Source of the DNA: a virus
Direction: 5' to 3' (one strand)
Length of the DNA: 44,713 nucleotides
IMG/VR virus record: IMGVR_UViG_3300044837_000010
Coordinates: 1 to 44,713 of that record
Shown here: piece after piece, positions 1 to 5,777 of the stretch
Numbering within the stretch: position 1 is the stretch's first letter
Layout of the letters: every line of letters begins with the position of its first letter
Notes under the pieces: model-generated
Told to the model about the DNA's origin: nothing
Database searches by the model: none
What the model saw: the letters and a program-made list of their open reading frames with translations, nothing else
Translations under genes and position numbers: made by a program

Positions 1-878
1 GTGAAATAACTTGCAATTGCAAAGATGAGGGTGGTGATTCATCGTATGAAACCGTAGCGCCAGAACCAGAGTCGGGAAAAACTATCATTATAGTGCGCGG
101 CAATGATTTCGATGCTGTATTCGCAAAACGCCATGAGTTTATTCTTGAGGATGAGCCTGACCTTGTTATTGGAAGTATGCAGATTCGTATGCGCCCGAGT
201 TTTGCGTACTACTATCGCGGCATCCGAGTTGCAAAAACTGATGCGCCTGCACTTTTCACTTATAACGACATGGAAGAAATCGTACTGACAGAAGATCGTA
301 CGATGAAGCATGAAAGCTATATGCGGATTCATGTGGCTGCTGCGGTTTTGGAATCGTCAGATAAAGGCTTCATTAAGTCTTGCGTTTTGGCTAAAGATTG
401 CTTTGAGGAGCATCTTGACTTCGATTCATGGCGCTTGCCATCGGCTGAGTTTCTTACAACTGTTGGCGATTTAGTTGGCGATAAGATGTGCCAGATTAAC
501 CAAACAGCTTACAAGGCATGGAAGAAACATTCTCGCAAGAATATCAATCCCACGGAGATTGTTTTGACTAAGGTTCAGGCAATCATGTTTGAAAACGCGC
601 TTAATTTTGTTGACGGAATTGGGTTCAAGGTTCGTGGAGCTTACCCGGTTAAGTTCGTTGAAAGCCTTGGTGAAGGAGTTTTTGGATTAGCTAAGGATGA
701 CACGATATATATCGTTGAGCGAGTTCTTCATCAAGGCACAAAGGCTCTGGCATCTACATTGATTGAGGAATATATCCATTTGAAACACGGATACAAAGAC
801 AATACATATGAAATGCAAACTTATTTATTCGATAAGATAATCAGCCTTGGCGAAGAATTGAAAGGTGAGCCGCTGTGA
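1..878 (+). CDS. C-terminal part of GHKL-like ATP-binding protein (wraps from window end)
   Basis: This is the C-terminal two-thirds of a 395-residue protein whose start is at 44404. The frame runs through the window join without a stop (last base t plus first two bases gt make a Cys codon). An internal GTG at 93 would give a shorter 261-residue product, but the upstream codons are open and match the other end. The N-terminal part carries a GHKL-type nucleotide-binding signature. This part has no motif I can assign firmly; near the end lies EEYIH (residues 359-363), which resembles a degenerate zinc-protease helix. Related proteins are frequent in phages as uncharacterised ATP-binding proteins. 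Function unknown. The stop codon overlaps the GTG start of the next gene. Confidence 0.85.
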   Translation, partial: EITCNCKDEGGDSSYETVAPEPESGKTIIIVRGNDFDAVFAKRHEFILEDEPDLVIGSMQIRMRPSFAYYYRGIRVAKTDAPALFTYNDMEEIVLTEDRTMKHESYMRIHVAAAVLESSDKGFIKSCVLAKDCFEEHLDFDSWRLPSAEFLTTVGDLVGDKMCQINQTAYKAWKKHSRKNINPTEIVLTKVQAIMFENALNFVDGIGFKVRGAYPVKFVESLGEGVFGLAKDDTIYIVERVLHQGTKALASTLIEEYIHLKHGYKDNTYEMQTYLFDKIISLGEELKGEPL

Positions 879-1015
879 TCGACCACTACGATGATTGGCT
901 ATCCCGAGCCATTGAGCGCGAGAAGCAATATCGTCGCGGCATGGTGCGATTTGCTTGCGTGTGGGCGGGGATTGTTGGTGCGGTGGTTGGCGGTTGTTAT
1001 TTTTATTTTATTTAG
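875..1015 (+). CDS. Small single-span membrane protein (46 aa)
   Basis: The GTG start overlaps the previous stop (GTGA), with an AAAGGTGAG ribosome-binding site just upstream, so translation is probably coupled. A charged N-terminal half (about residues 1-25, many Arg, Glu and Tyr) is followed by one hydrophobic segment (about 26-46, rich in Val, Gly, Ala and Phe). Predicted inner-membrane protein with the N-terminus in the cytoplasm. No family recognised. The overlap and membrane-segment composition support a real gene. Confidence 0.55.
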   Translation: MIDHYDDWLSRAIEREKQYRRGMVRFACVWAGIVGAVVGGCYFYFI

Positions 1016-1024
1016 GAGAATGAT

Positions 1025-1288
1025 ATGACGCAATTATCTGATTTGGCGAATCACTTACAAAAAAGCCCGATAACGCAACTTATCGCGGTATATGAGCATG
1101 GTATTTTGAATTTGTGGAAACGAGCTTCAGAACTTGAGGACTTGGGATTCAAGCTAAACCGCCGATGGGTAACGCATGTAAATCGTCATGATAATGCGAC
1201 ACGCTACATGGTTTATTCAATGCCACTTACGCGCCACAATATGAAGCTGGCAAAGCGGCTTTATGGAGCTAAGGAGAAATGCAAGTGA
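1025..1288 (+). CDS. Small basic protein, possible winged-helix DNA-binding domain
   Basis: 87 residues preceded by a strong AGGAG site. The middle (about residues 28-48) reads as two helices around RASELEDLGFKLNRRW, a pattern seen in small phage winged-helix proteins where an RASEL helix is followed by a short wing. The C-terminus is rich in Lys and Arg. A DNA-binding or regulatory role is an inference from this pattern only. It overlaps the next gene by a few bases and lies in the run of small accessory genes downstream of the ATP-binding protein. Confidence 0.6.
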   Translation: MTQLSDLANHLQKSPITQLIAVYEHGILNLWKRASELEDLGFKLNRRWVTHVNRHDNATRYMVYSMPLTRHNMKLAKRLYGAKEKCK

Positions 1289-1503
1289 GCAACCACGATG
1301 CGGTCAATCATCCTAAACATTACACGAATCACCCAAGCGGGATCGAGTGCATACAGATAACGGAACACATGGGGTTCAATTTAGGTAACGCAGTGAAATA
1401 TATTTGGCGTTCTGATTTGAAAAATGATGTTATCGAGGATTTAGAAAAGGCCGCTTGGTACATAAAGCGAGAGATTGAAAAACGTAAATCGGAAAAGAAA
1501 TGA
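1279..1503 (+). CDS. DUF3310 family protein
   Basis: 74 residues with the family signature: an N-terminal HPKHYT motif, a GIECI strand, then NAVKYIWR and a helix ending in lysines. The DUF3310 domain also occurs in phage T7 gp1.7, a nucleotide kinase acting on dTMP and dGMP; this short stand-alone form may or may not be catalytic. The AAGGAG site at about 1272 fits the ATG at 1279; a GTG two codons later is an alternative start. The stop overlaps the next small frame. Confidence 0.85.
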   Translation: MQVSNHDAVNHPKHYTNHPSGIECIQITEHMGFNLGNAVKYIWRSDLKNDVIEDLEKAAWYIKREIEKRKSEKK

Positions 1504-1598
1504 CCAATAAATTCGTTAAAGTTGATGGCGTATGGGTTGGTCTTGTGTTGTTTGGTAATGCTAGGGTGATGAGCGTCGGATTAAAACAACAGTCATAG
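1500..1598 (+). CDS. Possible 32-aa peptide, ATGA-coupled
   Basis: The ATG overlaps the stop of the DUF3310 gene (ATGA), a typical translational-coupling arrangement in this genome. The peptide is hydrophobic in the middle (VWVGLVLFG). No family recognised. It is short enough to be chance; the overlap is the only support. Confidence 0.35.
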   Translation: MTNKFVKVDGVWVGLVLFGNARVMSVGLKQQS

Positions 1599-1606
1599 AT
1601 TAGAGC

Positions 1607-1635
1607 TTGCCTAATAACCGTCCGCATAATATATT
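1607..1635 (+). promoter_or_regulatory. Candidate sigma-70 promoter
   Basis: TTGCCT at 1607-1612 and TATATT at 1630-1635 are separated by 17 bases in the gap ahead of the DUF6948 gene. The -10 matches 5 of 6 consensus bases and the -35 matches 4 of 6. It would drive the gene starting at 1666 and the small genes beyond it. Confidence 0.5.
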
Positions 1636-1665
1636 TAGTCAATACCAACTTAGAGAAAGAAACAA

Positions 1666-2067
1666 ATGAACAATTTTAATATTAATGATTTGACAGTCGG
1701 CCAAGCTAAAGAACTGGCCGCATTGTTTTCTAATGTAGCCACCATTGAAACCATTCAAGGTGAATTTATTAAATCAGCACCGCATCCATTTGTTGGCAAG
1801 TATGTTATTGCACGATGCTATGCTGCTGGTGTACATGCTGGCGAAGTGGTGAGTGTTGAAGGTGAAAATGTAATTTTGAAGAATTCTCGACGGTTGTGGT
1901 CGTGGAAAGCAAAAGATGGAGTTGCGCTTTCAGGTGTTGCCCAAGCTGGATTGAAAGATGGCTCATCAAAACTTGATATCTTGAATCCTGAAATTTACTT
2001 GTCTGGCGTATGTGAGCTTATTCCTTGCGCGGCAGGCGTGAAGGAGTCTATCAATGCCTACAAATAA
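1666..2067 (+). CDS. DUF6948-like phage protein
   Basis: 133 residues. The central part (about 42-120) has the pattern of the DUF6948 phage family: VGKYVIARCYAAGVHAG, then a strand pair, NSRRLWSWK, and a C-terminal ELIPC stretch. These proteins are typically small beta-rich phage proteins of unknown function. A GAGAAAG site precedes the ATG. Its last codons overlap the Gly-X repeat gene, whose ribosome-binding site (AAGGAG, about 2040) lies inside this gene. Confidence 0.75.
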   Translation: MNNFNINDLTVGQAKELAALFSNVATIETIQGEFIKSAPHPFVGKYVIARCYAAGVHAGEVVSVEGENVILKNSRRLWSWKAKDGVALSGVAQAGLKDGSSKLDILNPEIYLSGVCELIPCAAGVKESINAYK

Positions 2068-2344
2068 AAAGTTTATTGATGGCTATGGCTCTGGCTCTGG
2101 CGATGGCTATGGCTCTGGCGATGGCTATGGCTCTGGCGATGGCTATGGCTCTGGCGATGGCTATGGCTCTGGCTCTGGCGATGGCTATGGCTCTGGCTAT
2201 GGCTCTGGCTCTGGCTCTGGCGATGGCTCTGGCTCTGGCGATGGCTATGGCTCTGGCTATGGCTCTGGCTCTGGCGATGGCTCTGGCTATGGCTCTGGCT
2301 CTGGCTATGGCTCTGGCTCTGGCTATGGCGATGGCAAAGATTAA
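2054..2344 (+). CDS. Gly-Tyr/Ser/Asp dipeptide repeat protein
   Basis: 96 residues: a nine-residue lead (MPTNKKFID), then 42 consecutive Gly-X dipeptides where X is Tyr, Ser or Asp (residues 10-93), ending GKD. The codons are almost invariant (GGC TAT, GGC TCT, GGC GAT), so the DNA is a hexanucleotide-like repeat. The frame is chosen because it has an AAGGAG site and a sensible start, and because the other two plus frames would encode Ala-Met/Ala-Leu strings. Such a protein is expected to be disordered, possibly adhesive or phase-separating. Function unknown. Replication slippage should make its length variable. Confidence 0.7.
   Translation: MPTNKKFIDGYGSGSGDGYGSGDGYGSGDGYGSGDGYGSGSGDGYGSGYGSGSGSGDGSGSGDGYGSGYGSGSGDGSGYGSGSGYGSGSGYGDGKD
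2081..2332 (+). repeat. Imperfect 6-bp tandem repeat (GGC-NNT units)
   Basis: 42 units of GGCTAT, GGCTCT or GGCGAT follow one another without interruption. All three plus-strand frames and at least two minus frames stay open across it, which is a consequence of the repeat and not evidence for extra genes. Confidence 0.9.
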
Positions 2345-2362
2345 AAACAACTGAAAGAGAAT

Positions 2363-2548
2363 ATGAAAACACTTGCGGAGATTGAAGCTGAAGACCCTTC
2401 TGCATTTATGAATCCAATTATTTCGGATGCTGAATATGAAGCTAACCGCGCTTTTTGCAATAAAAAGCGCATTGAAGAAGATTCAAACCCTAAACGGATT
2501 CAACAAGAGCCAGATGAAGAAGGTGACGAGGAAGATGAAGATGAATGA
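2363..2548 (+). CDS. Small acidic protein (61 aa)
   Basis: A GAAAGAGAAT site precedes the ATG. The first half has a few hydrophobic positions, and the C-terminal 20 residues are almost entirely Glu, Asp and Gly (after QQEP). Acidic tails of this sort occur in DNA-mimic and protein-binding phage factors, but nothing specific can be claimed. The stop lies inside the start of the next gene. Confidence 0.55.
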   Translation: MKTLAEIEAEDPSAFMNPIISDAEYEANRAFCNKKRIEEDSNPKRIQQEPDEEGDEEDEDE

Positions 2549-2762
2549 TGCAAATACATTGCTGGACGCACTAAAAGAAAAGATGGGCTTTCGCTTCGAT
2601 GCGGAGCTATCAAAAGCAGTTGGATTTGACCGTCCATCAATCTCAAATATGCGAAAACTACGCTTGACAGTAGGCGCTACATTCATCCTTCGCGCTCACA
2701 AGGCTAGTGGTATTTCTGTTGCTGAGTTGGAGGAATTGGCTGGATTAGTGAAGGAGCTATAG
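2541..2762 (+). CDS. Small Cro/C1-like helix-turn-helix protein
   Basis: 73 residues starting at the ATG that overlaps the end of the acidic protein gene. Residues about 19-45 fit a helix-turn-helix: a helix ending AVGFD, then RPSISNMRKLRLTVGAT, where R-P-S-I-S-N would be the start of the recognition helix. The C-terminal helix carries GISVAELEELAG. This resembles small phage DNA-binding regulators. The frame is open further upstream, but the ATG at 2541 has a GAGGAAGATG site and matches the size of the family. Possible early-to-late regulator; the target is unknown. Confidence 0.65.
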   Translation: MNDANTLLDALKEKMGFRFDAELSKAVGFDRPSISNMRKLRLTVGATFILRAHKASGISVAELEELAGLVKEL

Positions 2763-2992
2763 TGAAAGCATCATTTTACGGAGAACTTTACGAAATAACT
2801 GATAAAGCGATTGTTGATGAGCGCGCGCTTGGAGTTGTTGATATAAAGGTTCCATCTTGTCATGTAGAAGAAGTTTCTGATCTTGCAGTGAATAATATTC
2901 CAATCATTTATCAGGTTAATGTTTCTGCATTAAATGATGAAGAAATGAGAAACACTGAAAATATAATTATCAAAGAATTCGGAACATTATGA
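2762..2992 (+). CDS. Hypothetical protein (76 aa)
   Basis: The GTG start shares one base with the previous stop, and AAGGAG lies upstream, so the two are coupled. The protein is a mixed alpha/beta small protein with no Cys cluster other than a single SCH, no membrane segment and no motif I recognise. Its stop overlaps the next tiny gene (ATGA). A loosely similar pattern (NNIPIIYQVNVSALNDEE against IPGLNDAEIAIEE) occurs in the gene at 4341, hinting that the two may be distant paralogues. Confidence 0.5.
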   Translation: MKASFYGELYEITDKAIVDERALGVVDIKVPSCHVEEVSDLAVNNIPIIYQVNVSALNDEEMRNTENIIIKEFGTL

Positions 2993-3066
2993 CCACCAAA
3001 CAATTCTGCATTGGATACTTTGCGCTTAATTTGATGCTGGTGGCTGGCTATGCATTGGCTACTTAA
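2989..3066 (+). CDS. Tiny membrane peptide (25 aa)
   Basis: The ATGA overlap with the upstream gene couples its translation. Residues about 6-24 form one hydrophobic span (FCIGYFALNLMLVAGYALA). It is one of several tiny membrane peptides in this block. No family recognised. Confidence 0.45.
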   Translation: MTTKQFCIGYFALNLMLVAGYALAT

Positions 3067-3077
3067 AGGAAAATATC

Positions 3078-3464
3078 ATGTCATGGAATAACGAAGTAGG
3101 AATTGAGTCATTCAAAGATAAAGTTTTCGTTCGCGTGGAATTGATCGGAGACGATGAAATCCATTTCGAGGATTCAGACGGCGGAAAATTTAAGATGTAT
3201 CACGATCAGGATTGTTGCGAACATGTTTATGTTGAATCAATAGTCGGAGAGCTGACGGATTTGATCGGCAATCCTATTTTGCTTGCAGATTTGGCATCAA
3301 GTAACGAGCGACCAAAGGAATTGCCAGTTCCTGAATATGAGGACGATTCACAAACATGGACTTTCTACAGGCTGGCAACGATCAAGGGCTATGTTGATAT
3401 CCGCTGGTACGGTTCGTCAAATGGCTATTACAGCGAGTCGGTAACTATCGAGAAAATGGAATGA
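3078..3464 (+). CDS. DUF7448-like phage protein
   Basis: 128 residues after an AAAGGA site. The family pattern is clear: a beta-rich N-terminus with F.DSDGGKFKMYHDQDCCE, then VGELTDLIGNPIL, and a C-terminal WTFYRLATIKGYVDIRWYG with SNGYYSES. The paired Cys in DQDCCE and the WYGSSNGYYSE stretch are the most conserved parts as I know the family. It occurs in many phages with unknown function. The stop overlaps the next small membrane gene (ATGA). Confidence 0.8.
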   Translation: MSWNNEVGIESFKDKVFVRVELIGDDEIHFEDSDGGKFKMYHDQDCCEHVYVESIVGELTDLIGNPILLADLASSNERPKELPVPEYEDDSQTWTFYRLATIKGYVDIRWYGSSNGYYSESVTIEKME

Positions 3465-3619
3465 ATTGGCTACTTGACCCGCAAATATTCCTAAAGGTAA
3501 CGACTGCACTATTCATATTTGGCGCGGTTGCTCATCTGTTTAAGATGAACTGGCCGGAATTCACATATCACGCCGCTGCTGCGGTGTTGCAAATTTCTGT
3601 TTTATACATGGGTAAATAA
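3461..3619 (+). CDS. Small membrane protein (52 aa)
   Basis: Starts in an ATGA overlap with the DUF7448-like gene. Two hydrophobic stretches (about residues 12-26 and 38-50) are separated by a short loop with FKMNWPEF, suggesting a two-span membrane protein. No family recognised. Confidence 0.5.
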   Translation: MNWLLDPQIFLKVTTALFIFGAVAHLFKMNWPEFTYHAAAAVLQISVLYMGK

Positions 3620-3696
3620 TGACACTTAATCAATTGAAAGCCTGCGCAATAATCTCAAGTGTTGTTTTTTGGTTGTGGGTACTGAAAGTAATTTGA
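3619..3696 (+). CDS. Tiny membrane peptide (25 aa)
   Basis: The ATG shares a base with the upstream stop (TAATG). One hydrophobic span (about residues 8-24, Ile, Val, Trp and Phe). Chance is possible at this length; the overlap and composition favour a real peptide. Confidence 0.4.
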   Translation: MTLNQLKACAIISSVVFWLWVLKVI

Positions 3697-3704
3697 GGAA
3701 ACCT

Positions 3705-3758
3705 ATGTACGCTATACAATGGCTTATCGAGAAGATTTTTAAAGATTTGAAGTGGTGA
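3705..3758 (+). CDS. Possible 17-aa peptide just upstream of tmRNA
   Basis: A GAGGAAACCT ribosome site precedes an ATG that opens a 17-codon amphipathic peptide ending at the first hairpin of the tmRNA region. It may be a real peptide or merely a spacer. Low support. Confidence 0.25.
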   Translation: MYAIQWLIEKIFKDLKW

Positions 3759-3769
3759 AAATCGCTTTC

Positions 3770-3910
3770 ACACTGTAACGAAGCGCAGTTAAAAGACAGT
3801 GTTGGCCAGCCGGAAAAGTAGCGGCAAGAATTGATGTAGAAAAGAATTGTCGTAATTCCTTTTAAGTAAAGGCATTCTGGACGCGGGTTCGATTCCCGCC
3901 GCCTCCACCA
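3770..3910 (+). ncRNA. tmRNA acceptor piece (3' half)
   Basis: It begins near a 7-bp helix (ACACTGT 3770-3776 with ACAGTGT 3796-3802) that could be part of a pseudoknot. A CCTTT/AAAGG hairpin, the P2 strand, the T arm and the CCA end follow. A separate GTGAAA/TTTCAC hairpin at 3755-3771 partly overlaps and may mark the processing site. The 5' end of the mature piece cannot be fixed from sequence alone. Confidence 0.75.
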
Positions 3911-3936
3911 TAAGAGTTTCGCAGGGCTTTTATGAT
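3911..3936 (+). other. Intervening linker of permuted tmRNA precursor
   Basis: 26 bases between the CCA end and the GGGGGCG end. Together with flanking bases, CATAAGAG (3909-3916) and CTTTTATG (3927-3934) pair over 8 bp with one G-U. This stacks the linker as a hairpin on top of the acceptor stem. Such a linker is expected to be removed by tRNA-processing nucleases (RNase P at the 5' acceptor end; 3' nucleases at the CCA). Confidence 0.8.
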
Positions 3937-4310
3937 GGGGGCGACAAGGTTTCGACAGAGTGAGATAGCAGCGAAGGCGGCACGGTAGGCGATGACCGAA
4001 AATCAAGCAAGCATAATAAATGCAAACGATGCAAACTTCAAAGTAGCGGCTAACGCCTAAACGCTTTGTGAGGAATGGCCGGAGCCTTATAATCGAAAGA
4101 CCGGCTACAGAATAACTTGCAGTTATGCCGAACACGGAAGGCCGTGTAAGCCGGAACGGAAACCGGCAGATATTTCCCCGCCTCTAACTCACGATCTACG
4201 TGTGAGCCACTACCGGGTAAAGTAGTGGGATAGAAGACAGTGAAGCGCATAACTGAACGTAGAGATGCGAAGAGGTCACAACGCAAATTGTGATCGCAGC
4301 CGGTGAAAGC
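3937..4310 (+). ncRNA. tmRNA coding piece (5' half) with structured tail
   Basis: GGGGGCGACAAGGTTTCGACAG opens the piece with acceptor strand and D-like arm. A pseudoknot-like segment (about 3975-4005, with CGGT/ACCG) and an A-rich stretch lead to the resume codon. After the tag, a run of hairpins continues: ATAACT/AGTTAT (4112-4126), CACGG/CCGTG (4133-4146), GCCGG/CCGGC (4150-4167), CTCAC/GTGAG (4188-4206), CCACTAC/GTAGTGG (4207-4228) and TCACAA/TTGTGA near 4276-4293. Whether all of this belongs to the mature coding piece is unclear. Confidence 0.65.
4022..4060 (+). other. tmRNA tag reading frame, ANDANFKVAANA-stop
   Basis: GCA AAC GAT begins the frame, matching the common AND- start of proteobacterial tags. 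The frame continues to a TAA at 4058-4060 and encodes 12 residues. A second in-frame GCA AAC at 4031 could also serve as resume site. The C-terminus is VAANA, where known tags mostly end in LAA or VAA. Inserting one T after GCGGCT would restore a -VAA stop, so the extension may come from a one-base change. Confidence 0.8.
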
Positions 4311-4340
4311 CCCGCAAGAATTCTAGTGAGAGAGGAAATT

Positions 4341-4550
4341 ATGAATGATAATGGAAAAGGCTATGAAATAGCCAATGTGCAAAGCGATATTGAAAATAGA
4401 AAAATCAGTTTTGATGTAATAATACCCGGATTAAATGATGCAGAGATAGCTATTGAAGAGCGCTCTGAAATAAGAAAATTTCACGAGGATATTGCAAAAG
4501 CTTTGCTGGAAAAGTTTCTAACTATCAATAAAGTTCCATGTAATGATTGA
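4341..4550 (+). CDS. Hypothetical protein (69 aa)
   Basis: Starts at the ATG with AGAGAGGAAAT upstream; the frame is open further back into the tmRNA tail but without a better start. The sequence is alternating strands and a C-terminal amphipathic helix (FHEDIAKALLEKFLT). It may be distantly similar to the protein encoded at 2762. No family recognised. It overlaps the next gene by 8 bases. Confidence 0.55.
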   Translation: MNDNGKGYEIANVQSDIENRKISFDVIIPGLNDAEIAIEERSEIRKFHEDIAKALLEKFLTINKVPCND

Positions 4551-4752
4551 TTTAAGCGATTGCATATTCGGCACAAAGGTAAGAATAAACAAGCCCATGA
4601 AATATGGCGATAGCGCATATCACATAAATCAAGGCGACAAGGGAATAGTAGAGCGCGCAGTAGAAGGCAGATACCGAGACACGGTGATTGTAAAGTTTTC
4701 GCGGGTCGTGATGCATATTGACCCGGATGATTTGGATTTAATCGAAGAGTAA
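4543..4752 (+). CDS. Small beta-rich protein (69 aa)
   Basis: Overlaps the previous gene. The sequence FGTKVRINKP..YG...H.NQGDKGIVERAVEGRYRDTVIVKFSR...HIDPDDLDLIEE looks like a small SH3-like or KOW-like barrel (a G-D-K-G-I-V turn, then strands, then an acidic end). Possible protein- or nucleic-acid-binding role; this is a fold guess, not a family match. Confidence 0.55.
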   Translation: MIDLSDCIFGTKVRINKPMKYGDSAYHINQGDKGIVERAVEGRYRDTVIVKFSRVVMHIDPDDLDLIEE

Positions 4753-4774
4753 TTTCTAACTTAGAGGATAGAAA

Positions 4775-5005
4775 ATGAAAAACATAGCAACGGCAATGAG
4801 TTTCCGTAAGAAAACAAATCACTGGCTTCACTTCTTTATTGTGATGGTCTGCGCAGCATTCGGACTATATTCAAAAGAACTGCTCCCATTGCTTTTCTAC
4901 ATGTTTGTATGGTGCATGCTTGCAGTGAGCGAATCAATGGCGAATGAGAAGGTGTTTCGCAATATTGAATTGGCTCTGGCTGGAAGTGAAAAAGACCCGC
5001 AATAA
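4775..5005 (+). CDS. Two-span membrane protein (76 aa)
   Basis: AGAGGATAG precedes the ATG. Two hydrophobic segments (about residues 19-35 and 39-54) are separated by YSKEL, and the C-terminus is charged. A small inner-membrane protein with no recognised family. A 6-bp inverted repeat (ATAACG/CGTTAT, 5015-5035) follows in the short gap before the next gene. Confidence 0.55.
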   Translation: MKNIATAMSFRKKTNHWLHFFIVMVCAAFGLYSKELLPLLFYMFVWCMLAVSESMANEKVFRNIELALAGSEKDPQ

Positions 5006-5047
5006 GCTGATAAAATAACGCTAAGAAAACGTTATAAGGAAATTGCA

Positions 5048-5299
5048 ATGAGTGGGATTATTGATAGCTCTGGCGTTTATGTAATTGGCGGTTTGCGCGC
5101 TCCATATAGAGGCACTGTATCGTTGACTTCGGTTGCAGCAGGAAGAAAGATTGAGTTATCGATTAATGGCGGCGCTGATTACTTTGTCCCACAATATGAC
5201 GTTGAAGAAACTGGCGTTATCGGATTGGTCATTAAAGCCCCTATTACAGATATTCGTTTTACTGGCGCAGAGGGTGATATTTGGAGGTCGCTGGTATGA
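5048..5299 (+). CDS. Small beta-rich protein, possible virion decoration
   Basis: 83 residues after AAGGAAATTGCA. It is Gly- and Ser-rich with alternating hydrophobic positions, predicted all-beta and without Cys. It immediately precedes and overlaps the C1q-like gene. The pair lies just upstream of the packaging genes, so a structural or decoration role is plausible. No family recognised. Confidence 0.5.
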   Translation: MSGIIDSSGVYVIGGLRAPYRGTVSLTSVAAGRKIELSINGGADYFVPQYDVEETGVIGLVIKAPITDIRFTGAEGDIWRSLV

Positions 5300-5763
5300 G
5301 CTTCCCACCAAAGGAAAACGGCGGGGGAGGCATTGGGCCGGATGGTTCTGCTTTATCTATTGGGCTGTACCTAACTGCCGATGTCATTGCTGATAGCGCA
5401 GAAATATCGAAAGTCCCATTTGACGGCATTAGATTTAATAATGGCATAACGTATAACCAAGCAGCTTCTGAAATTATAACTCCTGCTGATGGTGTTATTC
5501 TTATAACAGCTTCTTTAGGCTCCGTGCCTCCTGATCCTGCGTTTTCCCTTAGCATCTTTATCTTCAAGAATGATCTTCCAATAAGGCAACATGCAAGCGG
5601 AGGTAGTGGCGCACCTTATACCTCTGCAAACGTTTCAGTAATTGATAATTGTGTTGCTGGTGATAGATACGTTATTTATTCTGGCGCTGCTGGAATATCA
5701 GGAGGCCCATATACACTACAGGCAACAGAGTGGTTATGCGGTGTTGAAATGGCTTATTTGTAA
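5296..5763 (+). CDS. C1q/TNF-like jelly-roll protein
   Basis: 155 residues from the ATG at 5296 (GGAGG upstream). After a Gly-rich lead (ENGGGGIGPDG), residues about 36-155 follow the C1q/TNF-like layout. VPFDGIRFNNGITYN is followed by ADGVILITASLG, a paired-strand middle with FIFKNDLPIRQ, a DRYVIYSG turn and a C-terminal CGVEMAYL strand. In phages this trimeric fold usually occurs in tail or head fibres and receptor-binding heads. Here it is a stand-alone gene far from the tail fibre, so it may be a capsid or accessory fibre. Fold assignment is by pattern only. Confidence 0.6.
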   Translation: MSFPPKENGGGGIGPDGSALSIGLYLTADVIADSAEISKVPFDGIRFNNGITYNQAASEIITPADGVILITASLGSVPPDPAFSLSIFIFKNDLPIRQHASGGSGAPYTSANVSVIDNCVAGDRYVIYSGAAGISGGPYTLQATEWLCGVEMAYL

Positions 5764-5777
5764 GCGAATGGAATAAT

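Larger units (their letters stand above)
3755..4310 (+). ncRNA. ssrA: Circularly permuted (two-piece) tmRNA gene
   Basis: The tmRNA halves occur in swapped order. First comes the 3' half with T arm (GCGGG/CCCGC, loop TTCGATT, 3883-3899), acceptor strand CGCCTCC (3900-3906) and encoded ACCA (3907-3910). After a 26-base linker comes the 5' half: GGGGGCGA (3937-3944), a D-arm-like region, a P2 strand and the tag frame. The two acceptor strands pair over 7 bp, with G-U at position 3, the alanine identity pair. CAGAGTG (3956-3962) pairs with CATTCTG (3873-3879) as P2. There is no second T arm or CCA downstream of the tag, so a normal one-piece gene is excluded. Permuted ssrA genes are known in alphaproteobacteria, some betaproteobacteria and cyanobacteria. 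The outer limits are estimates. Probable role: ribosome rescue and tagging during infection. Confidence 0.9.

Noticed and set aside
2025-2405. Open frames encoding Ala-Met/Ala-Leu, Ala-Arg or Ser-Gln-His strings across the Gly-X repeat, on both strands
   Set aside because: They exist only because the 6-bp repeat has no stop in those frames; they lack their own ribosome sites, and the Gly-X frame has the best start context.
3911-3936. Group I intron in the tmRNA
   Set aside because: The T loop is intact, and the sequence between CCA and GGGGG is only 26 bases and fits the linker of a permuted precursor.
3626-4286. Minus-strand open frames (169 and 78 codons) over the tmRNA region
   Set aside because: The plus strand there is explained base by base by tmRNA pairing; the minus frames have no ribosome site and no coherent protein composition.
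3937-4320. A conventional one-piece tmRNA starting at GGGGGCG
   Set aside because: No T arm or CCA end is found downstream of the tag; the matching 3' half is upstream.
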